A DNA stretch of 64,000 nt from an uncultured Clostridia bacterium (GTDB lineage: Bacteria; Bacillota; Clostridia; TANB77; CAG-508), in assembly GCA_934120675.1 (NCBI GenBank), contig CAKOUU010000008.1:6477-70476 (forward strand). The letters run 5' to 3'. The notes below the pieces were generated by a model, which was not told where the DNA came from, made no database searches, and was given only the letters and a program-made list of their open reading frames with translations. Each line of letters opens with the position of its first letter. Within the stretch, counting starts at the first letter, position 1. Shown one piece after another: positions 1-8,087 of the stretch. Position numbers and translations under genes: made by a program.

Positions 1-1093
1 CATTTATTCTTACCAAACTTCTATATGTGCATTTTCCACCGTTTTTTGATATTGATTTTGCATTTACAACACTTGATGTATTTGGTGCATTATGAATTAC
101 TTTAAATCCGTTGTCTAGGTTTTGTCCTCCACCCGCAAAAGATATTCCTGTAAATTCTGTTTTTGCACCTTCTCCATTTAGTATGCTCATTGGATATAGC
201 ATTGATATTTTTGACCCAAATGAACCTGATACCCAGTCCATTTTTGCATTTTTTCCTACTATTGCTTTTTTTGTATTTAAGTTAAGCATATTTTTTGACC
301 AGTTTTCTATTGTTGAATATCTTAAATAAGCATTGTCTGCTACATATAGTTCAACACATCCTGCATGTAGATTTACTTTATTGTATTTTGGTGCTGAACA
401 TCCTTCTATAAAGTGTAAACTTGCTCCTTCTTCTACAATTATTAATGTGTGTTCAAATTGTCCAGCCTCTGGTGAATTTAGTCTAAAGTATGATTGCAAT
501 GGAACATCTACTTTTACTCCTTTTGGTACATATACAAACGAACCGCCTGACCATACTGCTCCATGTAATGCAACAAATTTGTGGTCATATACTGGTACAC
601 ATTTCATAAAGTGTGATTTTACTAATTCTGGATATTCTCTTACTGCTGTTTCCATATCTGTATAAATCACACCTTGTTTTATTAATTCTTCTTTCATACT
701 ATGGTAAACAACTTCTGAATCATATTGTGCTCCAACACCTGCAAGTGATGTCTTTTCCGCTTCTGGTATTCCCAATTTGTCAAATGTATCTTTAATATCT
801 TCTGGAACATCATCCCATGAACTATTTAATTTTGACTTTGGTCTTACATATGTTGCGATTTCGTCCATATTTAATTCTGATAAATCTGGTCCCCATGTTG
901 GCATTTCTAAGTTGTTATATACCTCTAATGCTTTTAGTCTAAACTCTCTCATCCAGTCTGGGTCGTTTTTTTGTTTTGATATTTCTTCTATTATTTCCGG
1001 TGTTAAACCTTTTTTTATTTTAAAGTCGTATTCATCTTTGTTTTTTATATCATAGATATTTCTATTTATTTCTTCTAAATTTGTTTTTGACAT
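1..1093 (-). CDS. sufB: Fe-S cluster assembly protein SufB (3' end outside window)
   Basis: About 364 N-terminal residues are present; the gene runs off the window edge. SufB is the scaffold subunit of the SufBCD complex that builds Fe-S clusters in the cytosol and is energised by SufC. The translated minus strand starts MSKTNLEEINRNIYDIKN and contains the family stretches PTWGPDLSELN, YPELVKSHFMKCVP, LHGAVWSGGSFVYVPKG, EGCSAPKYNKVNLHAGCVEL and TGISFAGGGQ, which are diagnostic of SufB. The start at 1093 follows an AGAAAGGAC ribosome-binding site. It lies downstream of sufC on the same strand but is separated by about 340 bases that hold an opposed small gene, an unusual arrangement. Confidence 0.93.
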   Translation of the reverse strand, partial: MSKTNLEEINRNIYDIKNKDEYDFKIKKGLTPEIIEEISKQKNDPDWMREFRLKALEVYNNLEMPTWGPDLSELNMDEIATYVRPKSKLNSSWDDVPEDIKDTFDKLGIPEAEKTSLAGVGAQYDSEVVYHSMKEELIKQGVIYTDMETAVREYPELVKSHFMKCVPVYDHKFVALHGAVWSGGSFVYVPKGVKVDVPLQSYFRLNSPEAGQFEHTLIIVEEGASLHFIEGCSAPKYNKVNLHAGCVELYVADNAYLRYSTIENWSKNMLNLNTKKAIVGKNAKMDWVSGSFGSKISMLYPMSILNGEGAKTEFTGISFAGGGQNLDNGFKVIHNAPNTSSVVNAKSISKNGGKCTYRSLVRIN

Positions 1094-1115
1094 TTTATAT
1101 AGTCCTTTCTAAAAC

Positions 1116-1144
1116 TTGCATTTTATGTAAAATTGTGGTATAAT
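1116..1144 (+). promoter_or_regulatory. Sigma-A type promoter for the 72-residue gene
   Basis: TTGCAT, a 17-base spacer, then TATAAT preceded by TGG (extended -10). It lies 33 bases before the start codon at 1177 and overlaps the upstream side of sufB. Confidence 0.7.
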
Positions 1145-1176
1145 ATTTTTATAAAAAACTTAAGGAGGTCACTTAT

Positions 1177-1395
1177 ATGAAAGAAAGTTATTTAACTCGG
1201 GGCATTTTTTATGGTATCGTAGGACTTATACTTACTATTTTTTCACTTTGTGTTTATTTTCTAGAGATACCTTTTATGTCCGAATCAATTAAGTTTCCTT
1301 GTACAGGATGCTTAGTTGCTATTGCAATATCTAATATTGTCAAGTGTATCATTTCTTTAGTATTTCACTATGACGCAACCTATTATCCATTCTAG
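1177..1395 (+). CDS. Small membrane protein of unknown function
   Basis: 72 residues. An AAGGAGGTC ribosome-binding site stands nine bases before ATG, a consensus promoter lies upstream and a perfect hairpin follows, so this looks like a real monocistronic gene. The sequence has two hydrophobic segments (about residues 10-30 and 43-63, the second containing PCTGCLVAIAISNIVKCI), suggesting a two-helix membrane protein with three cysteines. It is transcribed against sufC and sufB and occupies the gap between them. It carries a CGG arginine codon at position 8, a codon I did not find in the housekeeping genes scanned here. I do not recognise a family. Confidence 0.7.
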   Translation: MKESYLTRGIFYGIVGLILTIFSLCVYFLEIPFMSESIKFPCTGCLVAIAISNIVKCIISLVFHYDATYYPF

Positions 1396-1402
1396 GTGGC
1401 CG

Positions 1403-1432
1403 GGGTAATAATCATTTTTTTGATTATTACCC
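1403..1432. terminator. Perfect 12-bp hairpin between convergent genes
   Basis: GGGTAATAATCA, a six-T loop, then its exact reverse complement. The U-tract is weak on both sides. It follows the 72-residue gene and its last base overlaps the sufC stop codon. Confidence 0.6.
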
Positions 1433-2166
1433 TATTTATATTGTGCATACCCATTTTCTTCAATTTCAGAAGCCAATTCTTGTCCTCCTGTTTTAACAAT
1501 TTTTCCATTAACCAAAACATGAACATAATCAACTTTCAAGCTATGCAAAATTTTTGTATTATGAGTAATAATTAAAACTGCATTATTCTCATTTTTAAAC
1601 ATCTCAATACCTTTTGAAACAGTCTTAATTGCATCAACATCAAGTCCTGAATCTGTTTCATCAAGAATTGCAAGTTTTGGATTTAAAACAAGCATTTGTA
1701 AAATCTCATTTTTCTTTTTCTCTCCACCTGAAAATCCAACATTTAAACTTCTTTCCATGTTTTTAGGATTCATATTTAATTCTTCCATATATTTTTTCAA
1801 CTCATCTTTAAATTGAAATATTTTAACAGGTTGTCCTGTAATTTTATTTTTAGCATATTTTAAGAAATTTGTAACTGAAACTCCTGGTATTTCTTCTGGT
1901 AATTGGAATGACATAAATATTCCTTTTCTTGCAATTTCATCAGTTCTTGATTTTGTAATATCTTCACCATCAAATGTTATTGTTCCATTTGTTTTTGTGT
2001 ATTCTGGGTTATTTAATATTGCATTTGCTGTTGTTGTTTTTCCTGAACCATTTGGTCCCATTATTACATGAATTTCTCCTCTTTTAATATTTAAATCTAT
2101 TCCTTTTAATATTTCTTTTTCTCCTGCGTTTACATGTAAATCTTTTATTTCTAATAAATTACTCAT
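1432..2166 (-). CDS. sufC: Fe-S cluster assembly ATPase SufC
   Basis: 244 residues, the normal SufC length. SufC is the ABC-type ATPase that drives SufB/SufD during Fe-S cluster assembly. Walker A is GPNGSGKTT near residue 38, the signature is FSGGEKKKNEILQM, and Walker B reads LAILDETDSGLDVDA, where the DETDSGLD string is typical of SufC rather than of transporters. The H-loop is IITHN. It starts five bases after the upstream metal-dependent regulator, so the two form one operon. sufB lies downstream on the same strand after the opposed small gene. No sufD, sufS or sufU is visible in the window; they may lie beyond the left edge. Confidence 0.95.
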   Translation of the reverse strand: MSNLLEIKDLHVNAGEKEILKGIDLNIKRGEIHVIMGPNGSGKTTTANAILNNPEYTKTNGTITFDGEDITKSRTDEIARKGIFMSFQLPEEIPGVSVTNFLKYAKNKITGQPVKIFQFKDELKKYMEELNMNPKNMERSLNVGFSGGEKKKNEILQMLVLNPKLAILDETDSGLDVDAIKTVSKGIEMFKNENNAVLIITHNTKILHSLKVDYVHVLVNGKIVKTGGQELASEIEENGYAQYK

Positions 2167-2170
2167 TGTT

Positions 2171-2626
2171 TTAAATCCTTTCTTTTTTTATTGTTCTCCT
2201 TGCACAACATCTACATTTTTCTTTATTGATATCATAATCACAGTCTAAATTTGTTAGTCCAAGTTCTTTATGCACATATTTTGCCAATTTGTTTATTGTC
2301 TTATCCGATATTGCTAATTTTATTTTTTCCGCTTCGCTTTTTGCTTCTTCTTCGTCTAAATTAAGTACATCTTTTAAAAACACATACATTATGTCATATG
2401 CTTCTAGAATTTTTTTTGCTAGGTCTTCACCTTTTTCTGTTAGTTCTATGGTTCCATATGATTCATAATTTACCAGTCCACTATCTTTTAAATTGTAAAT
2501 TGCTTTGTTTACACTTGGTTTTGTACAGTTCATTTTTTTTGCAATGTCTGTTACTCTTATGTTTCCATTTTGCTGTTTTAATATGTACATTGTTTTCAAG
2601 TATTCTTCTGATGATTTTGATATCAT
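2171..2626 (-). CDS. DtxR/MntR-family metal-dependent transcriptional regulator
   Basis: 151 residues from the preferred ATG at 2626, which has an AGAGAGG site five bases before it; a longer reading from 2647 has no such site. Residues about 1-60 form a winged helix (SSEEYLKTMYILKQQNG and VTDIAKKMNCTKPSVNKAI), followed by the alpha-helical metal-binding and dimerisation half typical of DtxR/MntR. The C-terminus is odd: CDYDINKEKCRCCARR holds four cysteines. Family members sense Fe(II) or Mn(II). Being first in an operon with sufC, and preceded by a palindrome at its own promoter, it probably tunes Fe-S assembly to metal supply. Which metal it senses cannot be told from the sequence. Confidence 0.85.
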   Translation of the reverse strand: MISKSSEEYLKTMYILKQQNGNIRVTDIAKKMNCTKPSVNKAIYNLKDSGLVNYESYGTIELTEKGEDLAKKILEAYDIMYVFLKDVLNLDEEEAKSEAEKIKLAISDKTINKLAKYVHKELGLTNLDCDYDINKEKCRCCARRTIKKERI

Positions 2627-2705
2627 TTTTATCCTCTCTTTTTTCATTTTTTTATTAATATTTTATTGTTTACATTATTTGAAAATTTATCTTTATATTT
2701 TAAAT

Positions 2706-2752
2706 ATGTTAACTACGGTTAACATTATACTCTCATATGTAATGTTTGTCAA
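2706..2752 (-). promoter_or_regulatory. Consensus promoter with palindromic operator for regulator-sufC operon
   Basis: On the minus strand TTGACA (2747-2752), exactly 17 bases, then TATAAT (2724-2729). The 20-bp palindrome ATGTTAAC-CGTA-GTTAACAT (2706-2725) begins at the -10 and covers the likely transcription start, a position where a bound regulator would block initiation. Probable autoregulatory site of the DtxR-like protein, by inference. Confidence 0.75.
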
Positions 2753-2763
2753 GGCTAACAGTC

Positions 2764-2807
2764 AAAAAAATGACACATTTTGCTAATTTTTAGCATGTGT
2801 CATTTTT
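2764..2807 (-). terminator. Intrinsic terminator after the HAD gene
   Basis: Hairpin with outer arms TGACACA/TGTGTCA and inner arms TGCTAA/TTAGCA, flanked by A-runs and T-runs on both strands, so it could act in both directions. It ends the minus-strand transcript of the HAD phosphatase. Confidence 0.75.
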
Positions 2808-2829
2808 ATTTATATATTTCAATAAAAAA

Positions 2830-3447
2830 CTATAAGATATTATATTCCTTTAATGTTTGTACAACACTTTCAAAATTATCTGGTATTACTTTTTTTCCTT
2901 GTATTCCTAATTCATTTGCTGTTTTTATATTTTTAATATTATCATCTATAAATAAACATTCTCGTGGTATTAATTTATATCTTTCTAATAAAGTATTATA
3001 AATGCCTACATATGGTTTTACTTGGTGTTCAATATATGAAAATACATAACCATCTACAAGATTAAATAGTTTGTTATCTTTTATGTGATTATAAGTATGT
3101 GAATTTATATTTGATAATAAATATATTTTATAATCTTTTTCTTTTAATTCTTTTATTATATCTATTACATTATCATTTATAAAACTATAATCATTATATC
3201 TATACCAAAATTTTTCAATTAATTCATCATTTATATGATTAGTTCTATCTTCAACAATTTCAATTGCTTGCTCTCTTGAAATAAAACCTGTATCTATTAA
3301 TGAATATTGTAACCACTCTGGTGAATTAATTATATTGTTTATTATAAATTGTTTTTCACTTTCTTTTTTTGTAAAATTAGGTATTACTTCTTTTATATCA
3401 AATTGTAAAATTACATTTCCTATATCAAATATAATATTTTTAATCAT
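2830..3447 (-). CDS. HAD-superfamily hydrolase (YihX-like sugar phosphatase)
   Basis: 205 residues. Motif I is FDIGNVI at residues 7-13, the D-x-G-N form seen in the YihX/haloacid-dehalogenase-like branch; motif II is LLSNIN near residue 113; the conserved lysine is in HQVKPYVGIYN; motif IV is CLFIDDNIKNI near residue 165. Family members dephosphorylate small sugar phosphates such as glucose-1-phosphate, but the substrate here is not predictable. A helical cap lies between motifs I and II. It is followed by a strong terminator and appears to be monocistronic. Confidence 0.85.
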   Translation of the reverse strand: MIKNIIFDIGNVILQFDIKEVIPNFTKKESEKQFIINNIINSPEWLQYSLIDTGFISREQAIEIVEDRTNHINDELIEKFWYRYNDYSFINDNVIDIIKELKEKDYKIYLLSNINSHTYNHIKDNKLFNLVDGYVFSYIEHQVKPYVGIYNTLLERYKLIPRECLFIDDNIKNIKTANELGIQGKKVIPDNFESVVQTLKEYNIL

Positions 3448-3513
3448 TTTTTTCTCCTAAACTTTGTTCTATAATATAATTTTTTTTTATAATAATATTA
3501 TATCTAAAATAAT

Positions 3514-6500
3514 CTATTTATTATTTAATTTATATGGAGGTGATAATTTACTAATTCCAAAACATCCACCTGCAAATAGTAATTCACCTGTTTTAGGATT
3601 AACTTCTAGAGAATTTGTTTCAAAACCACCTTGTCTTCCTTGTTTTACAATAGAATTTGTTGTATTACTTGTTATAACTTGGAAAGATTTCCCTCCATCA
3701 ACTGAACGATATAATGCACAATCATTTAAAAATGTATTTCCAGCTCCACCACAGTAAATTATATTAGGATCTATTGGGTCTACTGCAACCTTAGAAATGC
3801 AATACCCACCTTTTAAGTTTACAGGAGCTCTCTTATATTCGTCAACATATCTATTTAATACACATTCTACACTACCATCTTTTGTAGATGTTTTGTATAA
3901 ATATCCACCTTCACATGCTGCATATGCCACTTCGTTTTTCCAGTCATATGCTACATCCATTACATGTGCTGATGCGTATTTAGGATTTGGTATAAATTCT
4001 GTATTATTTACTTTTTGCCAAGTCTTTCCATCATCATAAGATGTTACAATATATTTTCCAGTTTCGTCCATTCCATATAATTCTTTTTGACCTTTTGGGT
4101 TATGTGTATAAACATTTATACATCCATCCATTTTTGCCCAAGTATGTCCACCGTCTTCACTTCTTAAGTCACATGCAAATAATACTTTTGGATTTGTTGG
4201 TGACTGGTATGATGATTCTATTCCTGCATTTATGTTTTCTTTTGTAAAATACATTCCTGTATCTACAATTGTTTTTCCACCATCAAATGTGATTTTCAAT
4301 TTTCTTGGATTATGCCATGCATCTGAAACTCCAACAAAATATGTATTTTCATCTACTGCATACCCACCATAGCAGAAGCCACCCCATCTGTATCCTGACA
4401 TACTAATATATTTCCAAGTTTTTCCGCCATCTGTTGTAACACATCCATCATAATCTTGTGAGCCAAAATATATAATGTCTGGGTTATATACATTGTAGTG
4501 AACATTTCCTCCACTTAAAATTCCTGTAATTCCGTTGCTGTTCCATTTAAAAGTTTTTCCACTATCAGTACTTGAACTTGCATAATCTCCTTGTGTATGT
4601 ATCCAAACTTTGTTTTCATCAACAGTACTCCACATAGGAATGCTCATTCTGTTATTATATGGCATAAAACTTAATTCATCTGATAATGTTGAAATTTTCC
4701 ATGTCTTTCCGCCATCTATACTGTAATATGGATAATTTTGATATGTTCCTTGTCTATCTATGACTATCATCTTATTTGAATTTAATGGACTTACTTTTAT
4801 GTTCATTGGTTGTGTTGTTGGATATGAAGTTGATTCTATTTTACTAAAAGTTTTTCTATCTTTTGAAATATGTACTCCATTATTATTGCAGTAATAAACA
4901 TTTATTTTATTATTTTTTTGCGCTGTTAAATCTAGTCCTGTAATAGTATCATTCACTATTTTTTCAAAGTTTTCACCTTTATCAGAGCTGTAATATATTC
5001 CATCTTTTCTTGAAACATATACATCCCCTGTATATGGATTTATTTTTATTGTTCCATCACTTAAATCATTATTTACAAGATTCCAAGTATAGCCACCATC
5101 TGTTGTTTTATATAAACCCTTTTCGCTTTCTTCTAGATAATTGTCTTCTGTTTCATATGCTGTTGACCAATATGCAACCATACATCTATTTTTTTCTTGA
5201 TTATATGATGATTCATCATATGCTATTGCTTCCCTTACATCTCTATGCCCTTTTACTAACATCATTTTAGTAAACTTCCATGATTTTCCCCCGTCTTCTG
5301 AAATATAAAGTCCATTTGTATTAAATGGTGAGCTATTTATTCCAACAGCTACAACATATGATGGATTTTTAGGATCTATTGAAAACGCTCCTACTCCTCT
5401 TGACTGTAATCCTGCATTTGATTGCTCCCAGTTTTGGCCTCCATCTTCTGAACGATAAACTCCACCTACATCTGTTCCATATAATAACAATTTTCCGTCT
5501 TTGCTTATAGCCATTCCAATTGGCCATTGACATCCTTCTCCACCTGTTGTGACTCCTTGTTTTTGCAACAATTCCTTTGAAACCATTGGCACTGCTGACC
5601 ATGATGTTATATTTGTTACATTGTTTTTATCATAAGGACATTCTTTGTGTTGTTGTATCAATAATGATAAATCTATTATGCTTAATTTACTATCACTGTT
5701 CATGTCTGCTTGTTCTAATGATGTTACATTTTTTGATTTTATTAAATATTCTTGCATTATTTCTATATCTTCATCATCTATAACAGAACTTTGGTTTACA
5801 TCTCCTAAAAATATTTCTGATGCTGCAAATACTGTACTTTGACTTATTAGTATTCCACAAATTATAAGCATCATCATTGTTTTTCCACATTTTTTACTCT
5901 TATGGTAAAATACTATTGATAAAATTGCAAAAACAAATATTGAAATTAACAAAGCCCATCCTTTTCCTGTTTTAGGTAGAATATTTGGTAATATTTCTTT
6001 ATGCTTTTTTTCTAGTTCCAAATCATTGTTATTTGTATTGTTTTTATTTTCTGAATTTGATGGTGTTTCAATTTTATTTTCTTCATCATTTTTTTCTGCT
6101 GACTTTTCTTTTATTAATATTTTCTGTGTTAATTTTTCATTTTTAAATTCTATATTTCCATCTGATGCTACTATTCCATCTATAGTTATTTCAGTATTTT
6201 CAATGTTTGCATTGTCTTTTGCTTTTAATTTTATTTTCAAAATTTCTTTGTTTGTTTTGTCTTGCTTGTTAATTACATTGAATTCCTTATTATCTTTATT
6301 GTATTTTATGCTTTCCCAACCTTCTTTAGTTTCAAAATTACTTTCATCTATTTTTTCCCAAATATTTTCGTCATAATTTATTTTTGCTTGGAATGCATTG
6401 ATTTGTTCCTCACTATTTATTTTTAATGTTACTGATGTTTCTTCTCCTTGTTTTATTTCTGTTTTCTCTGTTTCTAAACTGCAACTCAATGATTTTTCTG

Positions 6501-6582
6501 TTGCTTGTATTTTGTTATTGATTAATAAAGTTCCTGTAATTATTAGTATTATTGTTATTAAAAAAACTACCCTTTTTTTCAT
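3514..6582 (-). CDS. Giant secreted protein: cohesin-like domain, internal LPXTG anchor, dockerin-like domain, BNR/GH74-like propeller
   Basis: 1022 residues from the ATG at 6582, which has GGGAG seven bases before it. Residue numbers here count from an ATG seven codons upstream. Order: signal peptide (about 8-35); cohesin-like beta-sandwich (about 38-165); Asn/Glu-rich linker; LPKTG at about 209 followed by a membrane segment and KSKK, a complete sortase signal; then a second signal-peptide-like stretch (TMMMLIICGILISQSTVFAA, about 241-260); a dockerin-like pair of Ca-binding segments (GDVNQSSVIDDEDIEIM and ADMNSDSKLSIIDLS, about 267-318); and a long beta-propeller with about ten Asp-box repeats such as SEDGGQNWEQ and SIDGGKTWKI. 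TDVGGVYRSEDGG resembles GH74 xyloglucanase propellers. It reads as two neighbouring genes, a surface-anchored cohesin protein and a secreted dockerin enzyme, fused in one frame with no stop. The enzyme activity is inferred. Confidence 0.8.
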   Translation of the reverse strand: MKKRVVFLITIILIITGTLLINNKIQATEKSLSCSLETEKTEIKQGEETSVTLKINSEEQINAFQAKINYDENIWEKIDESNFETKEGWESIKYNKDNKEFNVINKQDKTNKEILKIKLKAKDNANIENTEITIDGIVASDGNIEFKNEKLTQKILIKEKSAEKNDEENKIETPSNSENKNNTNNNDLELEKKHKEILPNILPKTGKGWALLISIFVFAILSIVFYHKSKKCGKTMMMLIICGILISQSTVFAASEIFLGDVNQSSVIDDEDIEIMQEYLIKSKNVTSLEQADMNSDSKLSIIDLSLLIQQHKECPYDKNNVTNITSWSAVPMVSKELLQKQGVTTGGEGCQWPIGMAISKDGKLLLYGTDVGGVYRSEDGGQNWEQSNAGLQSRGVGAFSIDPKNPSYVVAVGINSSPFNTNGLYISEDGGKSWKFTKMMLVKGHRDVREAIAYDESSYNQEKNRCMVAYWSTAYETEDNYLEESEKGLYKTTDGGYTWNLVNNDLSDGTIKINPYTGDVYVSRKDGIYYSSDKGENFEKIVNDTITGLDLTAQKNNKINVYYCNNNGVHISKDRKTFSKIESTSYPTTQPMNIKVSPLNSNKMIVIDRQGTYQNYPYYSIDGGKTWKISTLSDELSFMPYNNRMSIPMWSTVDENKVWIHTQGDYASSSTDSGKTFKWNSNGITGILSGGNVHYNVYNPDIIYFGSQDYDGCVTTDGGKTWKYISMSGYRWGGFCYGGYAVDENTYFVGVSDAWHNPRKLKITFDGGKTIVDTGMYFTKENINAGIESSYQSPTNPKVLFACDLRSEDGGHTWAKMDGCINVYTHNPKGQKELYGMDETGKYIVTSYDDGKTWQKVNNTEFIPNPKYASAHVMDVAYDWKNEVAYAACEGGYLYKTSTKDGSVECVLNRYVDEYKRAPVNLKGGYCISKVAVDPIDPNIIYCGGAGNTFLNDCALYRSVDGGKSFQVITSNTTNSIVKQGRQGGFETNSLEVNPKTGELLFAGGCFGISKLSPPYKLNNK

Positions 6583-6685
6583 TATTTTTCTCCCAAAATT
6601 CAAATTATATATTTATATCTTATCATAATAAAATATAAATTACTATAATATAACAAAAAAAATAACACATTTATTAATTCTGTGT

Positions 6686-6983
6686 TTACAATTCACAGCT
6701 TTTAAAAAATTTTGTGTGCAAGTTGCCCCCCCTTAAGGGTTATATATATTTGATATTGTATTCGTTTGATTGAAGTGAAAAATAGAAAATCTTAAATAAA
6801 TAACTGAGGAATGCTCACGGAAGAAATGTATATATGTATATTTCTGTCCTAAGTGAGAGAGGCTCAGTTTGATATTTTAGATTTTCTTTTTAAACGTAAT
6901 GAACAGGATACAATATCAAATATATATAACCCTTAAGGGGGGGCAACTTGCACACAAAATTTTTTAAAAGCTGTGAATTGTAA
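6686..6983. repeat. 298-bp hairpin element with perfect 75-bp inverted arms
   Basis: Arms 6686-6760 and 6909-6983 are exact reverse complements over 75 bp, including a run of seven C/G. The 148-bp middle folds on with further imperfect arms (AGAAAATCT, AACTGAG and their complements) to a central TATATA-rich tip. Outside the arms, AATAACACAT (6661) is again mirrored at the right end. No reading frame is inside. It has the form of a miniature inverted-repeat element or long hairpin RNA gene. It fills the 421-bp gap between the propeller gene and the ZIP transporter. Confidence 0.85.
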
Positions 6984-7003
6984 CATTATGTGTTATTTAT
7001 TCT

Positions 7004-7780
7004 TTATCCCAACGCAACATCCAATATCATCATAATTGTAAAACCAATTGCTACACCAATAGTACCAATATTAGAATGTTCTCCTGCTTGTGACTCCGGA
7101 ATTAATTCTTCTACAACGACGTAAATCATTGCACCAGCTGCAAAAGAAAGCAAATATGGCAAAATTGGAACAACTGCATTTGTAAGAAGTATTGTAATTA
7201 GCGCACCAATTGGTTCAACAATCCCTGACAAAGTACCATATAAAAATGCTCTTGACTTTGATACTCCTTCACTTTTTAATGGCATTGAAATAATTGCACC
7301 CTCTGGAAAGTTTTGTATAGCAATTCCAACTGCTAGTGCAAAAGCCCCTGCCATTGTAATTCCTGCATTTTGTGCTAGTGCTCCTGCAAAAGTAACCCCA
7401 ACTGCCATTCCTTCTGGTATGTTGTGTAATGTTACCGCAAATACCATCATTGTTGTCTTCTTCAACTTTGCTTTCATCCCTTCTGGCTTTTCACTTTCTA
7501 AGTGCATATGTGGGACTACACTATCTAATACTAAAAGAAACACAATTCCTAATAAAAATCCTATTGCCGCTGGAATCCAAGCAACTTTTCCTTGTGTTTC
7601 TGTCATTTCTATTGATGGTATTAATAATGACCATACTGATGCTGCTATCATTACTCCTGATGCAAATCCTAATAAAATTTTTTCTACTTTTTTATTCATT
7701 TCTTTTTTCATTAGAAATACCATTGCAGCTCCAAGTGTTGTGCCTAAAAATGGTATTGCAAGTCCAATAACTAAATCCAT
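7004..7780 (-). CDS. ZIP-family divalent metal transporter
   Basis: 258 residues with about eight hydrophobic segments, the normal ZIP length. ZIP proteins carry zinc, iron or manganese into the cytoplasm. The metal-binding motif HNIPEGMAVGV lies in the fourth helix, the second motif NFPEGAIISMPL in the fifth, and a short His-containing loop (VVPHMHLESEKPEG) lies between helices 3 and 4. The ribosome-binding site is AAGGAGG eight bases before the start. It is followed by the right arm of the hairpin element and has no same-strand partner close by. It resembles bacterial ZupT/GufA-type proteins; the metal is uncertain. Confidence 0.9.
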   Translation of the reverse strand: MDLVIGLAIPFLGTTLGAAMVFLMKKEMNKKVEKILLGFASGVMIAASVWSLLIPSIEMTETQGKVAWIPAAIGFLLGIVFLLVLDSVVPHMHLESEKPEGMKAKLKKTTMMVFAVTLHNIPEGMAVGVTFAGALAQNAGITMAGAFALAVGIAIQNFPEGAIISMPLKSEGVSKSRAFLYGTLSGIVEPIGALITILLTNAVVPILPYLLSFAAGAMIYVVVEELIPESQAGEHSNIGTIGVAIGFTIMMILDVALG

Positions 7781-7877
7781 ATTTTTCCTCCTTGATTTTT
7801 TATTTTTTTCGTGCTATTATACTTGTTAGAATTAATTCATTTCATATAATTAAATTTTGAAAGGTAGGTGTATCTTG

Positions 7878-8054
7878 ATGAGTAAAAAGACAAAAAACAA
7901 AAGACCTGCTGAGATGTTTGCTGAACGGCTTCGTATGTCAAATTCAGATTTAAAGGTAATCTTAGCAATGGATCAGCTAAGACGTAAAAAGCAGGAAGAA
8001 AGATTATCCGATGAAGAAATCGTTTCTTCTAGCAAACAGATTTATTATTTTTAA
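7878..8054 (+). CDS. Small charged protein of unknown function
   Basis: 58 residues from the ATG at 7878; AAAGGTAGG lies about ten bases upstream. A longer reading from a TTG at 7857 is less likely because it would include that site. The product is basic and helical (KNKRPAEMFAERLRMSN, MDQLRRKKQEERLSDEEI) with no membrane segment or cysteine. It has its own terminator. CGG is codon 17. I recognise no family; the helix and charge pattern would fit a small nucleic-acid or protein-binding helper, but that is a guess. Confidence 0.65.
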   Translation: MSKKTKNKRPAEMFAERLRMSNSDLKVILAMDQLRRKKQEERLSDEEIVSSSKQIYYF

Positions 8055-8060
8055 TTCAGA

Positions 8061-8087
8061 CAGAGCCTACAATGTAGACTCTGTTTT
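8061..8087 (+). terminator. Intrinsic terminator after the 58-residue gene
   Basis: CAGAG/CTCTG and CTACA/TGTAG arms followed by TTTT, ending at the mutL stop codon. Confidence 0.7.

Noticed and set aside
2505..2786. Plus-strand frame over the DtxR promoter region
   Set aside because: It covers the regulator in antisense and its promoter, has no ribosome-binding site and is rich in Phe/Leu only because of the opposite coding strand.
5010..5783. Leucine- and histidine-rich plus-strand reading frames inside the propeller gene and similar ones elsewhere
   Set aside because: They lie opposite strongly coding minus-strand genes, lack ribosome-binding sites, and have the low-complexity composition of antisense shadows.
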